Assembly: GCF_042665255.1 (NCBI RefSeq)
Contig: NZ_JBHTCD010000020.1
Strand: one strand, 5' to 3'
Length of the DNA stretch: 64,000 nucleotides
Origin: Insolitispirillum peregrinum
GTDB taxonomy: Bacteria; Pseudomonadota; Alphaproteobacteria; Rhodospirillales; Rhodospirillaceae
Below the pieces are notes generated by a model. That model was not told the DNA's origin. It did no database searches and saw nothing but the letters and a program-made list of their open reading frames with translations. Made by a program: the position numbers and the translations under genes. Below are positions 43,374 through 52,309 of this stretch, one piece after another. Each line of letters starts with the position of its first letter. Within the stretch, counting starts at the first letter, position 1.

Positions 43374-45056
43374 ATGTTTAAAACCATGAACATCGCCACC
43401 CGCCTTTCCCTGATCGTGGGGGCTGCGGTGATTGGCATGGTGGCGGTGATGATCGTCGGCCTGATGGTGTTGCGCAGTGAATTGATCGACGATCGCAAGG
43501 CCAACACGCGCAACGTTCTGGATAGCGCAACCACGCTGGTGCGGTCTTATGAACAGAAGGTCCAGCGCGGCGAGTTGACGGTCCAGGCGGCTCAGGCTGC
43601 CGTGGCAGCCGATCTGCGGGCGATCCGGTATGGTGATAACAATTATCTCTATGTGATGGACCAGCAGGGCCGGTTTCTGGTCTATCCGATCAAGCCCGAA
43701 CTCGAAGGCAGCGACTCCCGCATCATCAAGGACAAGGAGGGCAAGGCCTTCTTTGCCGAGATGATGGACCTGACGGGGAAGGGGCAAGAGGCCTTCGTCC
43801 ACTACTGGTGGCCAAAGATCGGCAGTGACGTGCCGATGGAAAAGCTGTCGTCGATACGGGCCTTGCCGGAATGGAAATGGTTTGTCGGGACCGGCATCTA
43901 CATTGATGACGTTGACCGGATTTTCTGGAGCGACGTGGTGTGGCTGGGCAGCATCGTGGTGGTGATCCTGCTGCTGGCTGTCGGTTTGTCGGTGTTGATC
44001 CAGCGGTCGATCACCGTGCCGCTGGGGGTGCTGACCCGTGACATGGAACGTCTGGCGCGCGGAGATACCGCAATCACCATCGAAGACGTTGACGGCAAAA
44101 GCGAGATTGCCGCCTTTGCCCGGGCGTTGGTGGTGTTCCGCGAAAATGCCATCGAGCGCGCGGAGATGCAGCGGCGGGAACATCAGGAAGAACAGGCCCG
44201 CATGGCCCGGGCGGGCAAGATTGAAACGCTGTGCTCGTCGTTTGCTGCGACCATGGAACGGGTTCTGGGAACGGTGGCAGGATCGGTTGTCCAACTGAAT
44301 CAGGCGTCGGAAAGCCTGTCGAGCGGGGCGCAGGAAACCAGCGTCCAGAGTGCAACGGTGGCGGCGGCGTCGGAACAGGCTTCGGCCAATGTACAGACGG
44401 TGGCGGCAGCGACCGAAGAGTTGCACACCTCGGTCAACGAGATCAGCCGTCAGGTCCAGCGGTCGAGTGCGATTGCAGCGCAGGCGGTCCAGCAGGCCGA
44501 AGCCACCGACCGCAGCATGGAGGGGCTGAGCAGCGCCGTCGAGCGGATTGGCGAGGTGGTCAACCTGATTAACGACGTCGCCAGTCAGACCAACCTGCTG
44601 GCGCTGAATGCGACCATCGAGGCCGCGCGTGCCGGGGAGGCTGGCAAGGGCTTTGCTGTGGTGGCCAACGAGGTAAAATCACTCGCCAACCAGACCAGCC
44701 GTGCCACCGAGGAAATCGCCCAGCAGATCGGGGCGGTGCAGCAGGAAACGCAAGGGGCGGTCGAGGCCATCCGGACGATTGCCGGCACCATCGCACAGAT
44801 CAGCCACATTGCTTCCGGGATTGCCGCCGCGGTCGAGGAACAGGGGGCGGCGACGCAGGAAATCGCCCGTAATGTGCAGGAAGCCGCCCATGGCACCGAC
44901 GAGGTCAACCGCAACATTCAAGGGGTATCGGTGGCTGCGGGACAGGTCGGGGAGGCCGCCGAACAGGTTCACGATGCTGCCGTGCACTTGAATAGCGAAG
45001 CAGAAACCCTGAAGCAGACGGTCGAGTCGTTCCTGACGGGTGTTCGATCAGTATAA
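43374..45056 (+). CDS. Methyl-accepting chemotaxis protein 1 of 3 (single Cache)
   Basis: A 560-aa transmembrane chemoreceptor. TM1 is IATRLSLIVGAAVIGMVAVM with the next residues (6-35). A periplasmic single-Cache domain (NNYLYVMDQQGRFLVYPIKP near 85) runs to TM2 near 190-210 (IVVVILLLAVGLSVLIQRS). A HAMP domain and a long cytoplasmic coiled coil follow, with the signalling hairpin INDVASQTNLLALNATIEAA near 400. It has no C-terminal pentapeptide for CheR/CheB. ATG 43374 is chosen because all three paralogues start with M-x-x-x-M-x-I-A-T-R. A small-molecule ligand, possibly a carboxylate, is likely. Confidence 0.93.
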   Translation: MFKTMNIATRLSLIVGAAVIGMVAVMIVGLMVLRSELIDDRKANTRNVLDSATTLVRSYEQKVQRGELTVQAAQAAVAADLRAIRYGDNNYLYVMDQQGRFLVYPIKPELEGSDSRIIKDKEGKAFFAEMMDLTGKGQEAFVHYWWPKIGSDVPMEKLSSIRALPEWKWFVGTGIYIDDVDRIFWSDVVWLGSIVVVILLLAVGLSVLIQRSITVPLGVLTRDMERLARGDTAITIEDVDGKSEIAAFARALVVFRENAIERAEMQRREHQEEQARMARAGKIETLCSSFAATMERVLGTVAGSVVQLNQASESLSSGAQETSVQSATVAAASEQASANVQTVAAATEELHTSVNEISRQVQRSSAIAAQAVQQAEATDRSMEGLSSAVERIGEVVNLINDVASQTNLLALNATIEAARAGEAGKGFAVVANEVKSLANQTSRATEEIAQQIGAVQQETQGAVEAIRTIAGTIAQISHIASGIAAAVEEQGAATQEIARNVQEAAHGTDEVNRNIQGVSVAAGQVGEAAEQVHDAAVHLNSEAETLKQTVESFLTGVRSV

Positions 45057-45152
45057 ATTTTATGCGAGTGATGGACGGGGGTGCTTCCGTGTGACACACC
45101 CCTGTCCCTTTGAGTATGGTGGGCGCGCCAAAGACCGCTACAGGAACAGCCC

Positions 45153-45989
45153 ATGCCCGGTGATGTGACCCGTTTTGCCCCCAGCCCAACCGGTTTCTTA
45201 CACCTTGGGCATGCGCATGCCGCCCTGTTTGCGGCAGCCCGCGCGGTCAACGGACGCTTTTTGCTGCGCATCGAAGACATCGACCAGACGCGCTGCCGCC
45301 CGGAGTACACAGCGGCGGTGTTCGACGATCTTGCGTGGCTGGGTCTGCACTGGGAGCAGCCGGTGCGTCAGCAATCGCAGCATCTGGAGGACTATCGGCA
45401 AGCACTGAAGACTCTGGATCGGCTGGGGGTGCTGTATCCCTGTTTCTGCACCCGGGCGGACATCGTGCGGGAAGTGGGGGACATCCACCGCGCTCCCCAT
45501 GGTCCGGATGGCGTGCTGTATCCGGGCACCTGCCGGGGCCTGTCGCGGGCCGAGGCGCAGGAACGGCTGGCCGCTGGTCTTCCCTATGCCCTGCGGCTGG
45601 ACGTACAGCAGGCGCAGCAGATGTCCGGCGGTTCCCTGTTGTGGACCGACCGCAGGCAGGGTGTACAGCGGGCGGCACCGCAGCTCTTTGGGGACGTGGT
45701 GCTGGCGCGCAAGGATACCCCGACCAGTTACCATCTGGCGGTCACCGTTGATGATGCCCTGCAAGGGGTGACGCTGGTCACCCGCGGCGAAGACCTGCGG
45801 GCGGCGACCGATGTCCATCGTCTGCTGCAGGCTTTGTTGGACTTGCCGACCCCGGATTATCAGTTTCACGGTCTGCTGTGTGGCCCGGATGGCAAGCGGC
45901 TGGCCAAGCGGGATCAGGCCAAAACCTTGCGGGCCATGCGGGCCGAGGGGCTGACGGCGCGGGATGTTCACATCCTTGCCGGGTTTTAG
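45153..45989 (+). CDS. gluQ: Glutamyl-Q tRNA(Asp) synthetase GluQ
   Basis: A 278-aa truncated glutamyl-tRNA synthetase paralogue that attaches glutamate to queuosine in tRNA-Asp. The class I HIGH-like motif is APSPTGFLHLGHAHAALF (residues 9-26). Zinc-binding cysteines lie in YPCFCTRAD and YPGTCRG, and the KMSKS-like site is KRLAKRDQAKT near 248. It lacks the anticodon-binding half, as usual for the family. It lies between two chemoreceptor genes and looks functionally unrelated to them; the receptors seem to have expanded around it. Confidence 0.93.
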   Translation: MPGDVTRFAPSPTGFLHLGHAHAALFAAARAVNGRFLLRIEDIDQTRCRPEYTAAVFDDLAWLGLHWEQPVRQQSQHLEDYRQALKTLDRLGVLYPCFCTRADIVREVGDIHRAPHGPDGVLYPGTCRGLSRAEAQERLAAGLPYALRLDVQQAQQMSGGSLLWTDRRQGVQRAAPQLFGDVVLARKDTPTSYHLAVTVDDALQGVTLVTRGEDLRAATDVHRLLQALLDLPTPDYQFHGLLCGPDGKRLAKRDQAKTLRAMRAEGLTARDVHILAGF

Positions 45990-46352
45990 GAATATTCACT
46001 CCATTCATGTTTGCTGTTTGTGTTAACGTTTACAGTGTTTCAGCTACTACTTTCCGCTAATGTGATACCTACCCTGAAGATAAATTAAAATATTCGACGG
46101 TATCGTCGCTCAGGATTATCTGAATATCCATAAATGTATAAGGTTTATTCATCTGAACGATTTTCCAGTTATCAGCTTTCAGCTCTACGTTTTCCTTGAG
46201 ACATCGCCATTGACCTTAACCCAATGTCAGTGAGTATATGTGATGTCTAATGAACAAAGCCGCTCCCCCAGCTTGTTGAATGCAACGAAAGCCGTAAGCG
46301 GTCAGGATCCAACAGCTCCCCCTCTGTTGATCCGATAGAGAGGAATGCATAC
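45990..46352. other. AT-rich gap before chemoreceptor 2
   Basis: 360 nt with no gene. The part 46000-46240 is AT-rich and probably holds the promoter of the second chemoreceptor gene. No repeat or terminator stands out. Confidence 0.45.
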
Positions 46353-48035
46353 ATGTTGAAGTCCATGACTATTGCGACGCGCCTGTCGCTGATCGTCGGC
46401 GCAGCGATTGTTGGCATGATGGCGGTCATGCTGGTCAGCCTGATGGTCTTGCGCAGCGAATTGCTCAGTGACCGTAAAATCAATACGCACAACATCATTG
46501 ATACGGCCAGCAGTCTGCTCAGGTCATACGATGAAAAGGTCAAGCGCGGAGAAATCACCGATCAGGCCGCCCGCGAGGCGGTTCTGGCCAACCTGCGGGC
46601 AATGCGATTCGGGGATGATGATTACCTGTATGTGCTGAACAGCAAGGGCATCTTCCTGATGCATCCGGTCAAGCCCGAGCTGGAGGGCACCGATGGCAGC
46701 CAGATCAGGGACAAGGAAGGCAAACTCTTTTTCGCTGAAATGGTCGAACAGGCCCGCAGCAAGGGCGAGGGGTTCGTCGATTATTGGTGGCCCAAGCCCG
46801 GCAGTGACGAGCCGGTGCAAAAGCTGTCCTATGTCCGTGCCGTTCCGCAATGGGACTGGGTCGTCGGGACTGGCATCTATATTGATGATGTTGACCGGAT
46901 TTTCTGGCAGGACGTCCTGTGGCTGGGCGGTATGGTGGTGGTGCTGTTGCTGGTGGTGGCCGGGGTGTCGGCGCTGATCCAGCGATCGATTACCGTGCCG
47001 CTGGCGGTGTTGACCGGCAACATGGAACGCCTGTCGCAAGGGGATACGGCGATCACCATCGAGGATACGGACGGCAAAAGCGAGATCGGGGCCTTTGCCC
47101 GCGCGCTGGAAGTGTTCCGCGCCAATGCCATCGAGCGTGTGCGCATGCAAGAGCGTGAACATCAGGAAGAACAGGCCCGGGTGGCACGGACTGGCAAAAT
47201 CGAAAGCCTGTGTTCATCGTTTGCCTCGACCATGCAGCGGGTGCTGGGGACGGTTGCCACATCGGTGACGCAGCTCAATCAGGCATCGAAAAACCTGTCG
47301 ACCGGAGCGCAGGAAACCAGCGTGCAGAGTGCCGCAGTGGCGGCGGCGTCCGAACAGGCATCGGCCAACGTGCAGACGGTGGCGGCAGCCACCGAAGAGC
47401 TGTACGCCTCGGTCAACGAAATCAGCCGTCAGGTCCAGCAATCCAGCGCGATTGCCGCACAGGCAGTTCAGCAGGCTGACAATACCGACCGCAGCATGGA
47501 AGGCCTGAGTGTGGCTGTTGGACGGATCGGCGAAGTGGTCAACCTGATCAACGACGTGGCCAATCAGACCAACCTGCTGGCCCTGAATGCGACCATCGAA
47601 GCGGCCCGCGCGGGCGAGGCGGGCAAGGGCTTTGCCGTGGTGGCCAACGAGGTAAAATCACTCGCCAACCAGACCAGCCGGGCGACCGAGGAAATCGCCC
47701 AGCAGATCGGTGCGGTGCAGCAGGAAACGCGTGGGGCGGTCGAAGCGATCCGGGCCATTGCCGGGACCATCGAGGACATCAGCCACATTGCCGCCGGGAT
47801 TGCCGCCGCTGTCGAGGAGCAAGGGGCCGCGACGCAGGAAATTGCCCGCAACGTTCAGGAAGCCGCCCATGGCACCGACGAGGTCAACCGCAACATTCAA
47901 GGGGTATCGGTGGCTGCCGGACATGTCGATGAGGCGGCTGTACAGGTGCATGACGCTGCCCTTCACCTGAACCGGGAGGCAGAAGACCTGCGTCAGACGG
48001 TCGAGGATTTCCTGGGAGGAATTCGGGCGGCATGA
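46353..48035 (+). CDS. Methyl-accepting chemotaxis protein 2 of 3 (single Cache)
   Basis: A 560-aa paralogue of the receptor at 43374 with identical length and layout. TM1 is at residues 6-35, the Cache domain shows DDYLYVLNSKGIFLMHPVKP near 85, TM2 is near 190-210 (VVVLLLVVAGVSALIQRS), and HAMP and signalling domains follow. The cytoplasmic halves of receptors 1 and 2 are nearly identical at the DNA level in places (for example the 30 nt around 47650 match those around 44670). The Cache domains differ more, so they probably share the signalling array but sense related, different ligands. Confidence 0.93.
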   Translation: MLKSMTIATRLSLIVGAAIVGMMAVMLVSLMVLRSELLSDRKINTHNIIDTASSLLRSYDEKVKRGEITDQAAREAVLANLRAMRFGDDDYLYVLNSKGIFLMHPVKPELEGTDGSQIRDKEGKLFFAEMVEQARSKGEGFVDYWWPKPGSDEPVQKLSYVRAVPQWDWVVGTGIYIDDVDRIFWQDVLWLGGMVVVLLLVVAGVSALIQRSITVPLAVLTGNMERLSQGDTAITIEDTDGKSEIGAFARALEVFRANAIERVRMQEREHQEEQARVARTGKIESLCSSFASTMQRVLGTVATSVTQLNQASKNLSTGAQETSVQSAAVAAASEQASANVQTVAAATEELYASVNEISRQVQQSSAIAAQAVQQADNTDRSMEGLSVAVGRIGEVVNLINDVANQTNLLALNATIEAARAGEAGKGFAVVANEVKSLANQTSRATEEIAQQIGAVQQETRGAVEAIRAIAGTIEDISHIAAGIAAAVEEQGAATQEIARNVQEAAHGTDEVNRNIQGVSVAAGHVDEAAVQVHDAALHLNREAEDLRQTVEDFLGGIRAA

Positions 48036-48081
48036 AAAGCCTGAAAAGTGCTCTCGAGCTGTGAGCCTTGCATTGTGAATC

Positions 48082-48250
48082 CACAGTACACGACAGTTGG
48101 CAGGAAATGGCGGACTGCCGTCCGCACCTGCCCGGAGGGCGATGCCCCCGGCCCCCCATTCTTTCTTTCAATATCAAGGTAACGGGGTCCGGGGCCTGAC
48201 GGCCCCGGCGAGGTGTGGAGCAGCGCTCCATGGTACTGTCGTGTCCTGTG
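48082..48250. mobile_element. Complete MITE-like element with 9-bp target duplication
   Basis: 169 nt bounded by CACAGTACACGACAGT (48082-48097) and the complement of CACAGGACACGACAGT (48235-48250), a 16-bp terminal inverted repeat with one mismatch. The direct repeat TTGTGAATC lies on both sides (48073-48081 and 48251-48259), as left by a transposase that makes 9-bp staggered cuts. The interior is non-coding with GC-rich hairpins and an A/T core shared with the copies at 13299, 23435, 37258 and 50513. It must be moved in trans. No matching transposase is in the window. Confidence 0.85.
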
Positions 48251-48312
48251 TTGTGAATCATGCTCACCGCCACTATCAGTCGTCAACATATGAAATTGTG
48301 TGCCGTTCAATC

Positions 48313-48344
48313 AGGGCGTTCTCATATGAGGGCGCCCTTTTTTT
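48313..48344 (+). terminator. Terminator downstream of chemoreceptor 2
   Basis: AGGGCG and CGCCCT arms enclose a 13-nt loop and are followed by seven T residues (48338-48344). It lies about 280 nt after the receptor stop codon, beyond the inserted MITE-like element. Confidence 0.65.
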
Positions 48345-48738
48345 ACTTTTCCTGAACAACGGAAAAGTCCCGCCATCACACTGCGGATTGGCCGGTGTTT
48401 CACGGGAGGTTAAAATAATATTTTGTTATATCAATCTGTTGTCCTGTTCCTGATCGCGCAGGAAAATGGACAGGTATCGTGGCCTTTTTTACCTCTTTTG
48501 CACTGTTGTATGGATGGGGCGGGATAAAAGTATTCCCTGTCTACAAATCATGTACCAACACCCCCAAAACAGTGTAGAAGAACTGTCAGTTGAGAACGGA
48601 GGACGCCTTAAAGGCCATAAAACAACAAGGGACAGTGTGCTGCAGACCTCAGCAGACCGATCCCTCGGCCTTTGACACAAAGAACTGGACCATCTCGCCC
48701 CTGTCTTCGGTGGGCAAGACAACACAGGAGCCAGGACC

Positions 48739-50421
48739 GTGCTCAATAACATGACTATCGCGACGCGACTGGTGTTGATCGTCGCGGCTTCCGTTGTTGG
48801 CATGATTGCCATCATGCTTGTCAGTTTGCTGATGATCCGCAGCGAACTGATGCACGACCGTCAGACCAGCACCCGCAACATCGTGGACAGCGCGGCGTCG
48901 GTGGTGCAGGGCTACATCGAAAAAGACAAAAGCGGCGAGATGAGCGCGAGCCGCGCGCAGGTGTTTGCCAAAAATTCCCTGCGGCCAATCCGTTTTGCCG
49001 AAGACGATTACATTTTTATCGTCGATATGGACGGGACGTTCGTCATGCACCCGACCGAACCGGCTCTGGAGCGGACGGACGGCAAGCTGCAGCTGGACAA
49101 GACCGGGCGCAGCTTTGTGGCCGAGATCCTGCAGGCAGCGAAAAAGGACGGCCACGGCTTTGTCACCTACTGGCGGCCCAAGCCGGGCACCGACGAGCCG
49201 GTGGAAAAGCTGGCCTATATCGTGGTGATTCCCGAATGGAACTGGGTGCTGTGCGCCAGTGTCTACATGGACAGCGTCTATAACACCTTCTGGCTGGATG
49301 CGGCGATTCTGGGCGGCATCGTGGTGGTGATCCTGCTGGTGGTGGTCGGGTTGTCGGTGGTCATCCGCAGTTCGATTGCCAAACCGCTGAGCGGCCTGAG
49401 CCAGAACATGGACCGCCTGTCGCACGGGGATACCTCGATCACCATCGAGCATACCGACAGCAAAAGCGAAATCGGTGCGTTTGCCCGGTCGCTGGAAGTG
49501 TTCCGCGAAAACGCCATCGAACGGGCGCGGATGCAGGAGCGCGAGCGACAGGACGAACTGGCCCGTGGCGAGCGGGCGGTGCGGATTGAAAGCCTGTGCA
49601 GCACGTTCGACACCTCGATCCATCGCTTGCTGGCAACCGTTTCGACCTCGGTGCAGGATCTGAACCAGGCGTCGCAAACCCTGTCCAGCGGGGCACAGGA
49701 AACCAGTGCCCAGAGTGCGGCAGTGGCGACTGCGTCAGAGGAAGCCTCGACCAACGTGCAGACGGTGGCGGCGGCTACCGAGGAACTGTATGCCTCGGTG
49801 TCGGAAATCAGTCGGCAGGTGCAGAATTCCAGCACCATTGCCGCGCAGGCGGTGCAGCAGGCCGAGGCCACCAACCGCAGCATGGCCGGACTGACCCAGG
49901 CGGTTGGGCGCATCGGCGAGGTGGTCAGCCTGATCAACGACGTGGCCAACCAGACCAACCTGCTGGCCCTGAACGCCACCATCGAGGCTGCCCGTGCGGG
50001 CGAGGCGGGCAAGGGCTTTGCGGTGGTTGCCAACGAGGTCAAATCGCTGGCCAACCAGACCAGCCGGGCAACCGATGAGATTGGTCAGCAGATCAGCGCC
50101 GTACAACAGGAAACCAGCGGTGCGGTGGATGCCATTCACGCGATTGTCGGGACCATCGAGCAGATCAGCCACATTGCGGCCGGCATTGCGGCGGCGGTGG
50201 AAGAGCAGGGAGCGGCGACGCAGGAAATTTCCCGCAACGTGCAGGAAGCCGCCCATGGCACCGATGAGGTCAGCCGCAACATTCAAGGGGTGTCTCTGGC
50301 GGCAACCCATGTTGGCAGCGCCGCCGGACAGGTTCACGGTGCGGCGCAGGAACTGAACCGCGAGGCGGTCGGCTTGCGGCAGACGGTCGAAGAGTTCCTG
50401 AACGGGATCCGGTCGGCCTGA
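48739..50421 (+). CDS. Methyl-accepting chemotaxis protein 3 of 3 (single Cache)
   Basis: A 560-aa receptor, the most divergent of the three paralogues. The start is a GTG at 48739 (GTG CTC AAT AAC ATG), chosen because the N terminus then aligns with the other two receptors; CAGGAG lies 9 nt upstream. The Cache domain contains DDYIFIVDMDGTFVMHPTEP near residue 88, where the others have YLYV. TM2 is IVVVILLVVVGLSVVIRSS. The signalling hairpin INDVANQTNLLALNATIEAA is intact. It lacks a CheR-binding pentapeptide. Confidence 0.93.
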   Translation: MLNNMTIATRLVLIVAASVVGMIAIMLVSLLMIRSELMHDRQTSTRNIVDSAASVVQGYIEKDKSGEMSASRAQVFAKNSLRPIRFAEDDYIFIVDMDGTFVMHPTEPALERTDGKLQLDKTGRSFVAEILQAAKKDGHGFVTYWRPKPGTDEPVEKLAYIVVIPEWNWVLCASVYMDSVYNTFWLDAAILGGIVVVILLVVVGLSVVIRSSIAKPLSGLSQNMDRLSHGDTSITIEHTDSKSEIGAFARSLEVFRENAIERARMQERERQDELARGERAVRIESLCSTFDTSIHRLLATVSTSVQDLNQASQTLSSGAQETSAQSAAVATASEEASTNVQTVAAATEELYASVSEISRQVQNSSTIAAQAVQQAEATNRSMAGLTQAVGRIGEVVSLINDVANQTNLLALNATIEAARAGEAGKGFAVVANEVKSLANQTSRATDEIGQQISAVQQETSGAVDAIHAIVGTIEQISHIAAGIAAAVEEQGAATQEISRNVQEAAHGTDEVSRNIQGVSLAATHVGSAAGQVHGAAQELNREAVGLRQTVEEFLNGIRSA

Positions 50422-50486
50422 CCGCACCATCAAACAGGGGCTGTCGTCGCGGAAAACCGGGCGGCGGCCCCTGTCCGGTCGGGTTT

Positions 50487-50640
50487 GGACCAGCGTGCGT
50501 TAAATCTGACGCCACAGTACACGACAGTTTGAAAGCAAGAGCGGGCTGCCGCCCGGACCGGCTCGGGGCCTGAGGCCCCGAACCCCCATTTTTCTTTTAT
50601 GATCAAAGGAATGGGGTCTGGGGCCCTCAAGCCTGCGGGT
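50487..50640. repeat. Nested repeats: palindromic element interrupted by MITE-like element
   Basis: The left half of the palindromic element (GGACCAGCGTGCG at 50487) runs to about 50512. It is broken at the point where CACAGTACACGACAGT (50513-50528) begins a MITE-like copy that extends to about 50640 without a right terminal repeat. The right half of the palindromic element is missing. It lies between the third chemoreceptor and the convergent TPR gene, and its GGGGCC hairpins may end both transcripts. Confidence 0.7.
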
Positions 50641-50653
50641 CTCGCATCATGCC

Positions 50654-51424
50654 CTATTGTTTCACATCCAGCTTTTCAATGTTGTCGCGGGCGGCGTCGG
50701 CACTGGCGCTGTCCGGGGCCAGCCGCAGAACGGCCATCCAGTTCTGGCGGGCGTCATTCGGGCGTTTCATCGCCAGCGCCAGATTGCCGGCCTCCAGCCA
50801 CAGGTCCGGGTCTTTGGGGGCGATTTTGGTCGCCTTCTGAATGTCGGCTCCGGCCAGATCATAGACCTGTAACCGGCGATAGGCGGCCGCCCGCAGGGCG
50901 AGGGCGCTGACCCGTTGCGGCTGGTGGTCGATGGCGGTGTTCAGGTCGTCAATGGCTTCCCACAGCTTGTTGTCGTTGGCCAGCAGCACCGCCCGGTCTT
51001 CGTACAGGTCGGAATTTTGCGGGTTGACGGTGATGGCGGCGTTCAGCACCCCCAGCGCCCGCTCGGTTTGCCCGGCACTGCTCCACGCCGCAGCGGCCTG
51101 TTGCAGCAGACTGGCCTTGATTTCGGCGGTGGCCCGCTTTTGCGTTGCCAGATCTTCCAGCAAAGTGGCGGCAGCGTGATGTTCGCCCAGCGCGTCCATC
51201 GCTGACGCCTTGCAGTGTTCGGCGGGAATGCCGCCGCCCAGCCCGGCCCACTGCCCGGCGTACTCCAGCGCCGCCTTGGGCTTGCTGCGCACCATGTCCA
51301 GACAGGTGCGGTATTCCACTTCGGGATTGATCTCTTCCAGCCCGGTCGCCCGGGCCGCCTGTGGCGCGGTCCCCAGCGCGAGCACGATACCGCCGATCAT
51401 CCACATGCCTGTCTTGTTCACCAC
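50654..51424 (-). CDS. Secreted tetratricopeptide-repeat protein
   Basis: A 256-aa protein. A signal peptide (MWMIGGIVLALGTAPQAARA region, cleavage near residue 26) is followed by five or more TPR-like helix pairs, such as ERALGVLNAAITVNPQNSDL, AIDDLNTAIDHQPQRVSALA and ARQNWMAVLRLAPDSASADA. Two Cys residues (RTCLDMV and EHCKASA) could form a disulfide in the periplasm. TPR proteins are scaffolds, and no specific partner is visible. It is divergent from the membrane-protein gene at 51588. Confidence 0.8.
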   Translation of the reverse strand: MVNKTGMWMIGGIVLALGTAPQAARATGLEEINPEVEYRTCLDMVRSKPKAALEYAGQWAGLGGGIPAEHCKASAMDALGEHHAAATLLEDLATQKRATAEIKASLLQQAAAAWSSAGQTERALGVLNAAITVNPQNSDLYEDRAVLLANDNKLWEAIDDLNTAIDHQPQRVSALALRAAAYRRLQVYDLAGADIQKATKIAPKDPDLWLEAGNLALAMKRPNDARQNWMAVLRLAPDSASADAARDNIEKLDVKQ

Positions 51425-51587
51425 ATGCCTCGGTGCTGTTGGAGGAGGGCCGCTTGCCCGTCAGGCAGGCACGCCGGTCTGTCAGCAGGACAGAAGCAGA
51501 AAAACGCCGCATACGCCAGAGGAAGGGTGGAAATCGCGGCGACGATTGCCGATGTGGTAAGGCAACGTGTGAACGGGGAGCCTGATC

Positions 51588-52166
51588 ATGGACCTGACAC
51601 GAGACGCCCGCCACGCTGTTCCAGCCCTGACCGGCCTGCTGCTGGGGCGGCGAGAGGCGCTTGGGGGCCTTGACCTCAGCCCGGCAGCGTTCTGGCGAGT
51701 GTTCTGGCTGGTGCTGGGCATCATCCTGACCGGCGAAGTGGCCTTTGCCGCCCTGACCGCGCGCGACAGCCTGCTGGTGGCCTATCACGGGGCGCTGGTG
51801 GGGTTGAGTGTGCTGGGCGGCAGCGCGGCGGCGGTGCAGATCATGATGGTGATGGGCATGCTGGAAGACTGGGATCATCTGATCCTGCGGTTCCTGATTC
51901 CGCTGTTGTGGATCGCCGCTGTCCTGTGGAGCGCGGTGCTGGTCTGGCGGGTGGCGTCGTTCGGGATGGAGCTGTCGGGCTGGCCGGACTGGTGGCCACG
52001 CATTGCCCTGTCCGGGGTGGCGCTCTATACCGCCTGGCAGGCGGCCCGCTTTGGCTTGTGCCTGTCGCGCATCGAGGCCGCAGGCGTTCTGCTCGCCTAT
52101 GCCTGTGCCGAGTTTGTCGGCTTTGTGTTTGTCAATGGCTCGTTGCTGCTGATTGCCGGGCTGTGA
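51588..52166 (+). CDS. Membrane protein of unknown function, paralogue A
   Basis: A 192-aa protein with five predicted helices, including VFWLVLGIILTGEVAFAAL, IPLLWIAAVLWSAVLVWRV and AYACAEFVGFVFVNGSLLLI. The N-terminal part (LLLGRREALGGLDLSPAAFW then RVFWLVLG) resembles that of the next gene (DRAGAFNRFVLTSGAYWRVF), so the two are probably ancient paralogues. I do not recognise a family. The two genes are adjacent and likely act together. Confidence 0.6.
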   Translation: MDLTRDARHAVPALTGLLLGRREALGGLDLSPAAFWRVFWLVLGIILTGEVAFAALTARDSLLVAYHGALVGLSVLGGSAAAVQIMMVMGMLEDWDHLILRFLIPLLWIAAVLWSAVLVWRVASFGMELSGWPDWWPRIALSGVALYTAWQAARFGLCLSRIEAAGVLLAYACAEFVGFVFVNGSLLLIAGL

Positions 52167-52309
52167 GCCATTGGCACCGACTTTTAAGGAAAACACTCTA
52201 GCCGCCGCCCCTGTCGCTTATTATCTTCAGCGCACAGCCCCTGTCGCGGGGCGGAGGTTTCAGCGCCACGCTCCTTTGGCGAGTGCAGGCAGGCAAAAAG
52301 GTGTGTGTG

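Larger units (their letters stand above)
48036..48738. other. Gap between chemoreceptors 2 and 3
   Basis: 700 nt with no gene. It contains a complete MITE-like element with target duplication (48073-48259) and a terminator at 48313-48344. The remaining 48345-48738 is AT-rich promoter-like sequence for the third receptor gene. Confidence 0.55.

Noticed and set aside
48466..48675. 69-residue plus-strand frame before the third chemoreceptor
   Set aside because: It lies in AT-rich promoter-like sequence with no family match and an atypical composition.
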